Source: Bryobacterales bacterium
GTDB lineage: Bacteria; Acidobacteriota; Terriglobia; Bryobacterales; Bryobacteraceae
Length of the DNA: 42,113 nucleotides
Assembly (NCBI GenBank): GCA_003170295.1
Contig: PNAJ01000161.1
Coordinates: forward strand, 1-42,113
Reading direction: 5' to 3'
Within the stretch, counting starts at the first letter, position 1; every line of letters starts with the position of its first letter. Under the pieces are notes generated by a model. It was given only the letters and a program-made list of their open reading frames with translations, did not search any database and was not told the DNA's origin. Below, piece by piece: positions 23,437 to 33,962 of this stretch. A program made the translations under genes and the position numbers.

Positions 23437-25017
23437 TTACGTCCGCGCGCTTTTCGCGCGGCCTCGCGAGGATCCCACCGGCTGGGATGTGGCCGGAGGG
23501 AATGCCGCCGGATGGACTACGGTAGCTGGAAGCACGACATGCAGCGCCGTGCCGTTCTCTCCAGACGCCATCGTCAAGTGCCCGCCCAGTTGCCGCGCGC
23601 GTTCGCGCATGCCCGCAATGCCGACGCCAATTCGCGAGGCGGATGCGATGTCCCGGTCGAGCACCCCGGGCGGCAGGCCACGGCCATAGTCCACCAGTTC
23701 CAGCTCCACGGAATCCCGCATGTGTCTCAGCCGTAGGAACGCCCGCTTGCTTCCCGAGTGGCGGTGAATGTTGGAAAGCCCCTCCTGCACGATGCGGAAC
23801 AGAGCAATCTCGATGGCTTGCGGCAGCCTCCGCATATGCGCGGGAAGATCCAGATCGAGGCGCAGGCCGGTCCTTTCCGAGTAACCGTCCGCATAAGCGC
23901 GGAGCGCGGACACCAATCCCAGCTCATCGAGCAGCGGAGGGTGCAGCAGATAGGACATGGTGCGGATTTCGCGCACGCAGGAGTCCGCCAGCGCGATACT
24001 TTCCTGAAGCGCATCCCGGGCTCGCGGATCGAGCTGGGCGGCAGTCGAGAGGATCATCGACAGATTGATGCTGAGCGCTCCGAGATTCTGACCGGTGGTA
24101 TCGTGCAAATCGCGCGCGATCCGCCTGCGCTCCTCATCCTGCAATTGCAGGAGACGGCCGGAAAGCTGGGCCAGCGTGCGCTCCGACTTGCGCCGCGCGG
24201 TCACATCCACGGCGACAGCAAGCAGGCGGACGATACCTTCGATCTCAATGCGGGTCAGCGTGCAGACAATGTTGAATCGGGAACCATCCGGGCGGCGGCT
24301 ATGCCAGTCGAAGGTCGCCTCCTCTCCCCGAAGAGCACGGTCCATCCGCTCCAGCAACGCGGGGGATTCGCGCAGCATGGTCTCAAATTCCTCCCGGATC
24401 TGCTCGCGGGAACCGCCGAACGCTTCGCGGGCGTTGCGATTGGAATCAACCACGCGCCCATCCTCGAGCAGGAAAACCGCGCCCACCGTGGATTCGAACA
24501 AAGCGGAAAAACGTTCCTCGCTTTGCCCCGCGTCTTCCGAGTCACTAGCTTCGGGGATGGTTTTACGTTCGCAAAGCTCGTGGCCGCTGCACAGCAAGTA
24601 CTCTTTACCGCCGAACGTCGCATACTTCGCGCTCAGCCGCACGGGCACGATCCCGCCGCTGCGGGTCCGCAACTCCGCCACAAAGGTCTGGGAAAGGCGC
24701 TGCTTCATTTCCGTCCATCGAGCCGGCCAGCTTTCGGGCGTGGTGGGAGAAATATCCCACACGCGTAGCGAAGAAAATTCCGCGGGTGAGTAGCCGAGCG
24801 CGCGGCTGGCAGCGGCGTTGGCGTACACCAGACGCGCGTCCGGGTCCAGCCAGGCGATGAACTCATCGGCCTGATCCAGGAAAAATTGGGCGAGATGCGA
24901 CTCTTCTTCCTTCGATATGGGGTCGGGCGATTCCAGGGCGCCGCCGGCGGAGGCGCGGCGAGAACCTCGACCCCGCCGCAGTTCAGCCGGCGAGCCCGCA
25001 CTTCGAGAGTTTGACAC
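23437..25017 (-). CDS. PAS-PAS NarL-type sensor histidine kinase
   Basis: A 526-residue cytoplasmic kinase with no membrane segment. Domains are PAS 1 at about 40-150 (FIAWLDPDARLVYANAAASR ALGYSPAEF), PAS 2 at about 168-275 (VFLLEDGRVVDSNRNAREAF), a HisKA_3 dimerisation domain with the phosphate-accepting H305 in RRRIARDLHDTTGQNLGALS, and an ATPase domain with N-box EGLSNIHRHS (412-421), DYGRG (443-447) and GVGIAGMRERARQLGG. Such kinases pair with NarL/LuxR-type response regulators; none is nearby, so it is an orphan. The start is GTG at 25017 with no obvious ribosome site, and no later ATG before residue 104 is plausible. A C-terminal tail of about 25 residues is low in complexity. Confidence 0.9.
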   Translation of the reverse strand: MSNSRSAGSPAELRRGRGSRRASAGGALESPDPISKEEESHLAQFFLDQADEFIAWLDPDARLVYANAAASRALGYSPAEFSSLRVWDISPTTPESWPARWTEMKQRLSQTFVAELRTRSGGIVPVRLSAKYATFGGKEYLLCSGHELCERKTIPEASDSEDAGQSEERFSALFESTVGAVFLLEDGRVVDSNRNAREAFGGSREQIREEFETMLRESPALLERMDRALRGEEATFDWHSRRPDGSRFNIVCTLTRIEIEGIVRLLAVAVDVTARRKSERTLAQLSGRLLQLQDEERRRIARDLHDTTGQNLGALSINLSMILSTAAQLDPRARDALQESIALADSCVREIRTMSYLLHPPLLDELGLVSALRAYADGYSERTGLRLDLDLPAHMRRLPQAIEIALFRIVQEGLSNIHRHSGSKRAFLRLRHMRDSVELELVDYGRGLPPGVLDRDIASASRIGVGIAGMRERARQLGGHLTMASGENGTALHVVLPATVVHPAAFPPATSQPVGSSRGRAKSART

Positions 25018-25081
25018 AGCGCGTGTTTAACGATCTGGTTGTTGTATTTTACTCGCTTTTTTCGCGTTGTCCAGTACCGGA

Positions 25082-26365
25082 CTATACAAAACGATATTCT
25101 GAAGCCACCTCATCCCACACGATCTTCTTTCCCGCCTTGAAAGACAGTGTCGCCATATGGCCGGAAATGGCCGCCTGCTGGCCAACGCTGGGAGGAGCGA
25201 TCACGTGTCCTTTCCCGCGAACGGCATCGAGGAAGTTGGTGATGTGCGCCTCCACCGCTTTGTTGTCGTTGCCTGGCAGGTTGAGGCTCAGTTCCTTGCG
25301 CGCGGCCACCTGAGCGGGCGGCTTGCCGCCGAACTTCTCGGGATAAAAATTAAGAGACTGGCGATTTAGCACCTCGATGGTGCCTTCATTGCCCATGAAC
25401 TGCTCGCCATAACCGAAATGGTCGTTGCCGAAGTAGCAACTGTAGTTGATATGGAACCTGTCTTGGTAATCGTAAATCGCGCTGAGAGTGTCGGCAACGT
25501 CGCGGTCATCGTGATTCACCCAGCGATAGATTCCGCCGGACGCCATGCAGGACATGGGAACGGTCTTGCCGCAGACGAAATTTGTAATGTCGGTCTGGTG
25601 GACCAGCAGGTCGGTCGAGATGCCGCCGGAGTAATCCCAATAAAGGCGCCATTGATAAAAGCGCTGTAAATCGAAGTCGTGCTCGGGCGCTCCTTCGAGG
25701 AACCGCTGCCAATCGGTGTTGGCGGGCGTCGCGTCGGCGGGGATTTTATAGCGCCATGCCGGATTGTCTTCAAGCGAGTTGCGATACCAGAACGCGCGGA
25801 CGTAGTGGACGTCGCCGATCATGCCCTGGGCGACCATCTCCTTGGCCCGTATATAGAGCGAATTACTGCGATTCTGCGTGCCAACCTGCACCACCTTGCC
25901 GGCCTTCTGGGCGGCGGCGACCATCTCAAATCCCTGCTCGATGGTATGCGCGAGGGGCTTTTCGACGTAAATATTCTTGCCGGCAGCAATGGCGGCCATG
26001 AACATGGGGTAATGAAGATGTTCGGGGGTCGCGATAAAGACGACGTCAATCGACTTGTCAGCAAGCAGTTCCTTATAGTCGGCGTAAGTCTTCGGGGCGT
26101 TGCCGCCGAGGGTGAGGACGCGATCCTTGGCGCGCGCCAGGTTCCCCGTGTAGGCGTCGCACACCGCAACGACCTGCGCGACGTCTTTGTTGGCGCCATT
26201 ATTAGCAGCGTACATGCGCTGCATCAGGTAATCGCCACGGCTGCCGGTGCCGATCCAGCCGATGGCGACCTTATTATTCGAGCCTTGGGCGTTCAAGATA
26301 GCAGGCGCGGCGGCGAGGGCGGCGGCGGACTTCACGAAGTCGCGACGGGAGAAATCGGGGGACAT
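25082..26365 (-). CDS. Tat-exported Gfo/Idh/MocA family oxidoreductase
   Basis: A 427-residue NAD(P)-dependent oxidoreductase. A twin-arginine signal (SRRDFVKSAAALAAAPAILN) precedes the Rossmann domain (VAIGWIGTGSRGDYL, then CDAYTGNLARAKD), the conserved strand VVFIATPEHLHYPMFMAAIA and the catalytic-loop motif AGKNIYVEKPLAHT. The C-terminal alpha/beta domain has GGISTDLLVHQTDITNFV. Tat export fits a protein that folds with its bound nucleotide in the cytoplasm, as in Gfo. Family members act on sugars or inositols; the substrate is unknown. The start at 26365 follows AAGGAG at 9 bases; a start 29 codons further up has no support. It is divergent from the small coiled-coil genes. Confidence 0.9.
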   Translation of the reverse strand: MSPDFSRRDFVKSAAALAAAPAILNAQGSNNKVAIGWIGTGSRGDYLMQRMYAANNGANKDVAQVVAVCDAYTGNLARAKDRVLTLGGNAPKTYADYKELLADKSIDVVFIATPEHLHYPMFMAAIAAGKNIYVEKPLAHTIEQGFEMVAAAQKAGKVVQVGTQNRSNSLYIRAKEMVAQGMIGDVHYVRAFWYRNSLEDNPAWRYKIPADATPANTDWQRFLEGAPEHDFDLQRFYQWRLYWDYSGGISTDLLVHQTDITNFVCGKTVPMSCMASGGIYRWVNHDDRDVADTLSAIYDYQDRFHINYSCYFGNDHFGYGEQFMGNEGTIEVLNRQSLNFYPEKFGGKPPAQVAARKELSLNLPGNDNKAVEAHITNFLDAVRGKGHVIAPPSVGQQAAISGHMATLSFKAGKKIVWDEVASEYRFV

Positions 26366-26443
26366 GGAGGACTCCTTCAAAGGGGCTGAAAGGTAAGAAT
26401 AGCAGAGCGCGCGGGGAGTGTTAAGATTAGGGAGAAAACTGCG

Positions 26444-26716
26444 ATGGATCAAGAGCGCACGATGCGGTTCATTCTCGAAAACCTCGCGGCGGTGACCGCG
26501 AGTCAGCAGAAGGCCGACGTGCAGATAAAGGGTATCCAGAAGTTGGTATTAACGGGAATGAAGTTAATCGTGAGGCTGGAAAAGGGCCAACTGGAGCTTC
26601 AAACCGAACTGAAGGCGCTCGCCGCCGCGCAAAAGCGCACCGACCAGAAATTCGGTCGCTGGCTCGATTCGTTGAAGAACGGATCAAACGGCCAGAGCGG
26701 CCACAAGAAGCGCTGA
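26444..26716 (+). CDS. Small coiled-coil protein of unknown function
   Basis: A 90-residue protein with a predicted helical, heptad-like body (ENLAAVTASQQKADVQIKGI, LIVRLEKGQLELQTELKALA) and a basic tail. GGGAGAAAA at a suitable distance precedes the ATG. No signal, membrane segment or known domain is seen. A second small helical gene follows 17 bases later in the same direction. Confidence 0.6.
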   Translation: MDQERTMRFILENLAAVTASQQKADVQIKGIQKLVLTGMKLIVRLEKGQLELQTELKALAAAQKRTDQKFGRWLDSLKNGSNGQSGHKKR

Positions 26717-26733
26717 TTTCTCTCGGAGTCCGG

Positions 26734-26925
26734 ATGAAAACCAAAGCGAATCAACAGCGTCTAATGGAGCAGATTCGAAGGAACGTTGCGGCCGTGAAGG
26801 CGATGCAGCGGCAATACGAGCTGCACGGTGCCCGTGAGATGAAGGAAATGGAGGCCGAGCTAAAGCGTCTCGCGCGGCGACTGGACCGAGGGCTTGATCC
26901 GCGGCGGGAGCTCAACAAGCCCTGA
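26734..26925 (+). CDS. Second small helical protein of unknown function
   Basis: A 63-residue, highly charged helix (MEQIRRNVAAVKAMQRQYEL, EMKEMEAELKRLARRLDRGL). It lies 17 bases after the preceding small gene and is likely co-transcribed with it. Similar pairs of tiny coiled-coil genes are not assignable to a family by eye. The rimP promoter region begins about 35 bases further on. Confidence 0.55.
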   Translation: MKTKANQQRLMEQIRRNVAAVKAMQRQYELHGAREMKEMEAELKRLARRLDRGLDPRRELNKP

Positions 26926-26960
26926 TTTCTGGAAACGCTCCCATCTATTGGGGCGTCATG

Positions 26961-26966
26961 TATACT
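26961..26966 (+). promoter_or_regulatory. Candidate -10 element of the rimP-nusA-infB operon
   Basis: TATACT directly after CATG, 25 bases before the leader hairpin. No -35 consensus is visible at 16-18 bases, so this is only a likely position. Confidence 0.4.
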
Positions 26967-26990
26967 GGGTGGTAGCTGTCGAGCAAAGGG

Positions 26991-27013
26991 AGTGGGCGAA
27001 AGCCCACTTTTTT
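26991..27013 (+). terminator. rimP leader hairpin with T-run (attenuator)
   Basis: AGTGGGC (26991-26997) and GCCCACT (27002-27008) form a perfect 7-base-pair stem closed by a GAAA tetraloop, followed by TTTTTA. It sits 33 bases before the rimP start, inside its leader. A terminator-like hairpin here is a common feature of rimP-nusA operons and is thought to allow NusA to adjust its own expression. Confidence 0.75.
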
Positions 27014-27046
27014 ATTGGCACGAGGCTCGCAGCAGCAAGAGAAGCA

Positions 27047-27514
27047 ATGAACCGCGAGGAAGTCACGGCTAAAGTGCAGGAAATAGCGGAACGAGTCGGC
27101 GCAAGCGAAGGCCTCGAAGTGGTCGAGGTGCAGTTGCTGGGCGGCGGCGCGGCCCGGGTTTTGCGCATTTTTATCGACAAGCCCGAGGGCGTCACCCATG
27201 CCGATTGCGAGATGATTTCGCAGAATGTGGGCACCATCCTCGATGTCGAGGACCTGATCCCCGGCGCGCACTATACCCTCGAAGTCAGTTCGCCCGGTGT
27301 CGAGCGAAAGCTCACCAAGCCGCGCGATTTCGAGCGCTTTGTGGGAAAGAAAGTCAAAGTTGCCCTGCGCGAGCCGGTGGAGAATCAGCGCCACTGGATA
27401 GGAACGCTACAAAGCTTCGCGGAAGGCATTCTTACACTCGAACCATCGCCCGGCAGGAGCGTGCAGGTTCCGCTCGAGCAGGTGGAAAAGGCAAATCTCA
27501 AGTTCGAGTGGTAG
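27047..27514 (+). CDS. rimP: Ribosome maturation factor RimP
   Basis: A 155-residue protein needed for assembly of the 30S subunit. The N-terminal alpha/beta domain (MNREEVTAKVQEIAERVGAS, VVEVQLLGGGAARVLRIFID, KPEGVTHADCEMISQNVGTI, YTLEVSSPGVERKLTKPRDF) contains the hallmark EVSSPGxxRxL motif, and the C-terminal half is the SH3-like domain (GKKVKVALREPVENQRHWIG). The start at 27047 is chosen because the leader hairpin lies just upstream, which rules out the longer in-frame start at 26894. First gene of the operon, 32 bases before nusA. Confidence 0.95.
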   Translation: MNREEVTAKVQEIAERVGASEGLEVVEVQLLGGGAARVLRIFIDKPEGVTHADCEMISQNVGTILDVEDLIPGAHYTLEVSSPGVERKLTKPRDFERFVGKKVKVALREPVENQRHWIGTLQSFAEGILTLEPSPGRSVQVPLEQVEKANLKFEW

Positions 27515-27546
27515 TTTAATCCCGGAAAAACGAGACCGATTTTATT

Positions 27547-29004
27547 ATGAGCATGGGAACGATTTATCAGTCCATCGAAATTCTCAGCAAAGAGAAGGGC
27601 ATCGAGCCGAAAGTCATCCTGGACGCGGTGAAAGACGCGATGCTGGTGGCTGCGCGCAAGCACTTCCACACTACCGAGGATCTGGTGGCGGAGTTCGACG
27701 AAAGCACCGGCGCCATTCAAATCTTCGGCGTCCGCAAAGTCGTCTCCGAGGTGTTGGACAAAGACAAGGAAATTTCGCTCGACGCCGCGCGCGCTATCAA
27801 TCCCGACGCACAGATGGATTCCGAAGTCCGCTTCGCCAAGCCAACCGAGGCGCTGGGCCGCATTTCAGCCCAAACCGCCAAGCAGGTGATTCTGCAAAAG
27901 GTGAGGGAAGCCGAGCGCGAGAACATTTTCTCGGAATACTCGGGGCGGGTGGGCGAACTGGTCACATGCATCGTGAAGCGCATTGAAGGCCAGGATCTGG
28001 TGGCGGACCTGGGTAAGACCGAAGCGCGCATCCCCAAAAAAGAGCAGTCGAAGCTCGAGAGTTTCAGCGTCGGCGACCGCATTCGCTGCGTGATCAAGAG
28101 CGTCGAAAAGGCCGGCAAGAACGCCGGAGTCATCGTTTCCCGCGCGGCGCCGGAGTTAGTGATGCGCCTGTTCGAGCAGGAAGTGCCGGAGATCTACGAC
28201 AACACGGTGGTGATCAAAGGCTGCGCGCGCGAAGCGGGCGAGCGGACCAAGATCGCCGTATCGAGCCGCGACCGCGACGTGGATAGCGTCGGCGCCTGCG
28301 TCGGTATGAAAGGCATGCGCGTGCAGTCGATCATCCGCGAGTTGCGCGGCGAAAAGATCGACATCATCGAATTTAACGACGATCCAGTCAGCTTCGCGAC
28401 GCACGCGCTGAGCCCGGCGAAAATTTCCCGCGTCTCCATCATCGATTCGGTGGAGAAGCACATGGAAGTGATTGTCGACGACACGCAACTGTCGCTCGCG
28501 ATCGGCAAGAAGGGCCAGAATGTGCGCCTGGCGGCGAAGCTGCTGGGCTGGCGTATCGACATTAAGAGCGAGGAAGAAAAACGGCAGGAAGTCGAGTCGC
28601 AAATGGCCGCGCTGGTGGTCCCCGGCGCCCCCGTCACCGTGCTTATGGATCACGGACTGGCCGAGACGGTCGCGGAAAAATTGATGGAGGCAGGCGTCGC
28701 CACGGTGGAAAAGCTCGGCGCCATGACTCCGGAACAACTCGAAGAAATTCCGGGCATCGAGCAGGAAATGGTCGAAAATATTCAATCGGCCGTAGTGGCT
28801 TATTACGGCCAGTTCGAAGAACAGCCCGCGGCGGAAACAGCCGCAACGGAGGAAGCCTCCGAAACCGTCTCGCAGCCTGCAACGGAGACGCCTGCGGAAG
28901 CATCTGGTGAAAAGGCGTCTGAAAACGAATCTGATAGGATAGAGAGCACGGAAGTCCCGGCCGCCGCACCGGATTCCGGAAAAGGAGCAGCCGAACTTTC
29001 GTGA
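27547..29004 (+). CDS. nusA: Transcription termination/antitermination factor NusA
   Basis: A 485-residue RNA polymerase-binding factor. Domains in order: the N-terminal polymerase-binding domain at 1-130, an S1 domain at about 133-200 (GELVTCIVKRIEGQDLVADL), two KH domains at about 205-345 (GACVGMKGMRVQSIIRELRG; QLSLAIGKKGQNVRLAAKLL), and helix-hairpin-helix material at about 360-425 (LMEAGVATVEKLGAMTPEQL). An acidic, low-complexity tail of about 55 residues (AAETAATEEASETVS) completes it. Only one clear repeat is seen at the C-terminus where E. coli has two acidic repeats. It follows rimP by 32 bases and precedes infB by 49 bases, without the usual ylxR. Confidence 0.97.
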   Translation: MSMGTIYQSIEILSKEKGIEPKVILDAVKDAMLVAARKHFHTTEDLVAEFDESTGAIQIFGVRKVVSEVLDKDKEISLDAARAINPDAQMDSEVRFAKPTEALGRISAQTAKQVILQKVREAERENIFSEYSGRVGELVTCIVKRIEGQDLVADLGKTEARIPKKEQSKLESFSVGDRIRCVIKSVEKAGKNAGVIVSRAAPELVMRLFEQEVPEIYDNTVVIKGCAREAGERTKIAVSSRDRDVDSVGACVGMKGMRVQSIIRELRGEKIDIIEFNDDPVSFATHALSPAKISRVSIIDSVEKHMEVIVDDTQLSLAIGKKGQNVRLAAKLLGWRIDIKSEEEKRQEVESQMAALVVPGAPVTVLMDHGLAETVAEKLMEAGVATVEKLGAMTPEQLEEIPGIEQEMVENIQSAVVAYYGQFEEQPAAETAATEEASETVSQPATETPAEASGEKASENESDRIESTEVPAAAPDSGKGAAELS

Positions 29005-29053
29005 AAATCCGTTCGTCCAGGTATAAACAACCGGGACGGCGGAACGTTATCGT

Positions 29054-32140
<3,087 letters not shown>

Positions 32141-32144
32141 GCTA

Positions 32145-32432
32145 ATGCCGTCCATCGGCGTCATCACATTCGAGCTTCGGCTCGACGATTCTCACTCGCT
32201 CAAAGACAAGCGGCACTTCGTAAAGAGCCTCAAGGACCGGCTGCGCGGGAAATTCAACGTCGCCGTTTCCGAGATCGATTATCAGGACCTGTGGCAGCGC
32301 GCGCTCATCGCCTGCGTCACCGTCTCTCCAGACCAGGGCCACGCCGAGCTGGTGCTGCAAGCGGTCGAGCGCGAGGCCGCCTCCCAGTTAGGACCCCTCC
32401 TCGTAGGCGCGACCCTCGAATGGCTCGCGTAA
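32145..32432 (+). CDS. ylxP: DUF503 protein (YlxP-like)
   Basis: A 95-residue DUF503 family protein with the family features: start (GVITFELRLDDSHSLKDKRH), FVKSLKDRLRGKFNVAVSEI, and the middle WQRALIACVTVSPDQGHAEL. In many bacteria ylxP lies between infB and rbfA; its role in ribosome or RNA metabolism is not settled. It begins four bases after the infB stop, so it is co-translated. Here rbfA and truB are missing and recA follows. Confidence 0.9.
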   Translation: MPSIGVITFELRLDDSHSLKDKRHFVKSLKDRLRGKFNVAVSEIDYQDLWQRALIACVTVSPDQGHAELVLQAVEREAASQLGPLLVGATLEWLA

Positions 32433-32439
32433 TCACTAG

Positions 32440-32472
32440 AAAACACAGTCTTTATAAAAATACGTGTGTTTT
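32440..32472. promoter_or_regulatory. Inverted repeat upstream of recA
   Basis: AAAACACA (32440-32447) and TGTGTTTT (32465-32472) are perfectly complementary across a 17-base loop, in the 100 bases between ylxP and recA. It could be the end of the preceding operon, or an operator for recA control. It does not match the known E. coli or Bacillus LexA boxes. Confidence 0.4.
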
Positions 32473-32487
32473 AGAGCTAGGTCGCGG

Positions 32488-32493
32488 TATAAT
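32488..32493 (+). promoter_or_regulatory. -10 element of recA
   Basis: A consensus TATAAT, 40 bases before the recA start codon. No convincing -35 hexamer lies 16-18 bases upstream; that zone contains one arm of the inverted repeat, which suggests regulated rather than constitutive use. Confidence 0.55.
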
Positions 32494-32532
32494 TGGAGTT
32501 TCTCTTTATATTCGCCCCTGGAAGGACACCCC

Positions 32533-33603
32533 ATGATCGACGAAAAAGAACGTGCTCGCACCCTCGGCGCGACGCTGACGCAAATCGAAAAACAGTTTGG
32601 AAAAGGCTCCATCATCCGCCTGGGCGCGCGCGACGTGCAGGCCGTCCCCTCGATCTCCAGCGGTTCGATCTCGGTCGATTTCGCGCTCGGCATTGGCGGA
32701 TTTCCGCGCGGCCGCATCACGGAAATCTTCGGACCGGAATCGTCGGGCAAAACCACGGTCGCCCTGCAAGTAGTGGCCGAGGCGCAGAGAGTCGGCGGCA
32801 TGGCGGCGTTCATCGACGTCGAACATGCGCTCGACCCCGCCTATGCCCGCAAACTCGGCGTCGATGTCGATAATCTGCTCGTCTCTCAGCCCGATTACGG
32901 CGAACAGGCCCTCGAAATCACCAACGCCCTGATCACCTCGGGCTCGATCGACGTTCTGGTCGTCGATTCCGTCGCCGCGCTGGTGCCGAAAGCCGAGCTC
33001 GACGGCGAAATGGGCGACAGCTTCATGGGCGTGCACGCCCGCTTGATGTCACAGGCCATGCGCAAGCTCACCGGCATCGTGTCGAAGTCCAATACCTGCC
33101 TGATTTTCATCAACCAGATTCGCGAAAAAATTGGAGTCATGTTTGGCAGTCCCGAAACCACCACCGGAGGCCGCGCTCTCAAGTTCTATTCAAGCGTGCG
33201 CGCCGATATCCGCCGCATCGCCGCCATCAAAGATGGTGAAGTCGTCACCGGCAACCGCACCAAAATCAAGATCGTAAAAAACAAAATGGCTCCGCCGTTC
33301 CGCGAAGCCGAATTCGACATTATCTACGGCGAGGGCATCTCCAAGGAAGGCGACCTGCTCGATCTCGGCACCGCGCAGAACATCATCGAAAAGAGCGGCT
33401 CCTGGTACGGATACAAAGGTGAGCGCATCGGCCAAGGGCGCGAGAATGCACGCCAGTTTTTGAAAGATAATCCGGACGTGAAGAAGAAGATCGATACCGA
33501 ACTCCGCAAACACCTCGGGTTGACCAAGGAAGCAGCACCGGTCGCGCCCGCCGCTCCACCTCCGGCCCCCGCGTCAGCAGTCGCGGCTCGCGCCAAGGGC
33601 TAA
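32533..33603 (+). CDS. recA: DNA recombinase RecA
   Basis: A 356-residue strand-exchange and SOS co-protease. Walker A GPESSGKTT (67-75), Walker B LVVDSVAALVP, the L1/L2 DNA-binding loops (ELDGEMGDSFMGVHARLMSQ; NQIREKIGVMFGSPETTTGG RALKFYSS), and the C-terminal region GYKGERIGQGRENARQFLKD are all present. The last 25 residues are Pro/Ala-rich (APVAPAAPPPAPASAVAA), unlike the acidic tail of E. coli RecA. The start at 32533 follows GGAAGGACACCCC. A LexA gene is not in the window. Confidence 0.98.
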   Translation: MIDEKERARTLGATLTQIEKQFGKGSIIRLGARDVQAVPSISSGSISVDFALGIGGFPRGRITEIFGPESSGKTTVALQVVAEAQRVGGMAAFIDVEHALDPAYARKLGVDVDNLLVSQPDYGEQALEITNALITSGSIDVLVVDSVAALVPKAELDGEMGDSFMGVHARLMSQAMRKLTGIVSKSNTCLIFINQIREKIGVMFGSPETTTGGRALKFYSSVRADIRRIAAIKDGEVVTGNRTKIKIVKNKMAPPFREAEFDIIYGEGISKEGDLLDLGTAQNIIEKSGSWYGYKGERIGQGRENARQFLKDNPDVKKKIDTELRKHLGLTKEAAPVAPAAPPPAPASAVAARAKG

Positions 33604-33621
33604 ATCGCTGATTATCGACCA

Positions 33622-33656
33622 CTCCCTGTGATCTACCGAGCCGCGACCGCAGGGAG
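33622..33656 (+). terminator. Possible recA terminator stem
   Basis: CTCCCTG (33622-33628) and CAGGGAG (33650-33656) can pair across a 21-base loop. A TTTTT lies further on. The loop is too long for a confident call. Confidence 0.3.
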
Positions 33657-33727
33657 CGACCTTCTCGCGTTTTTCCGAAAGCCGTTTGCGGTCCGATGTG
33701 TCTTGTAGGGCGGCGAATTTTGGCTGC

Positions 33728-33745
33728 AGCCGCCTTCAGGCGGCT
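33728..33745. repeat. Perfect GC hairpin, REP-like
   Basis: AGCCGCC TTCA GGCGGCT is a 7-bp stem with a 4-base loop, between recA and the convergent zinc-ribbon gene, immediately beyond the latter's stop codon. The motif resembles dispersed palindromes that occur in many Acidobacteria intergenic regions. It may also serve as a terminator for the minus-strand operon. Confidence 0.45.
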
Positions 33746-33746
33746 C

Positions 33747-33962
33747 TCAACCGGGATCCCCGATCCATTTCAATTTGCCATTTAGTGCAAACAGCGCCCA
33801 TACCAGCAGCGCAAGGATAATCGGGCTGATAAATAGAAGAACGGTTCGGTAGCGCTTCCACAAAGGAAGCGGAACTCCGCCCGTCCGCGCATCAAAATCA
33901 TATGCGCAATCGCACTTCTTAGCCTTCGGCGGATTCACCCGACCGCACACTGGACACTTCAT
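33747..33962 (-). CDS. Small zinc-ribbon membrane protein
   Basis: A 71-residue protein. A zinc ribbon with C3, C6, C17 and C19 (MKCPVCGRVNPPKAKKCDCA) is followed by one membrane segment at about 40-60 (TVLLFISPIILALLVWALFA). Its ATG shares one base with the TGA of the carbamoyltransferase gene (TGATG), so it is translationally coupled and last in that operon. A GTG at 33965 is an alternative start. Function unknown. Confidence 0.7.
   Translation of the reverse strand: MKCPVCGRVNPPKAKKCDCAYDFDARTGGVPLPLWKRYRTVLLFISPIILALLVWALFALNGKLKWIGDPG

Noticed and set aside
29005..29053. A small ylxR gene between nusA and infB
   Set aside because: Only 49 bases separate the genes, too short for ylxR.
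32468..32479. GTTTTAGAGCTA, identical to the start of a well-known Cas9 repeat
   Set aside because: Single 12-base occurrence in the recA promoter region, with no repeat array, spacers or cas genes. A chance match.
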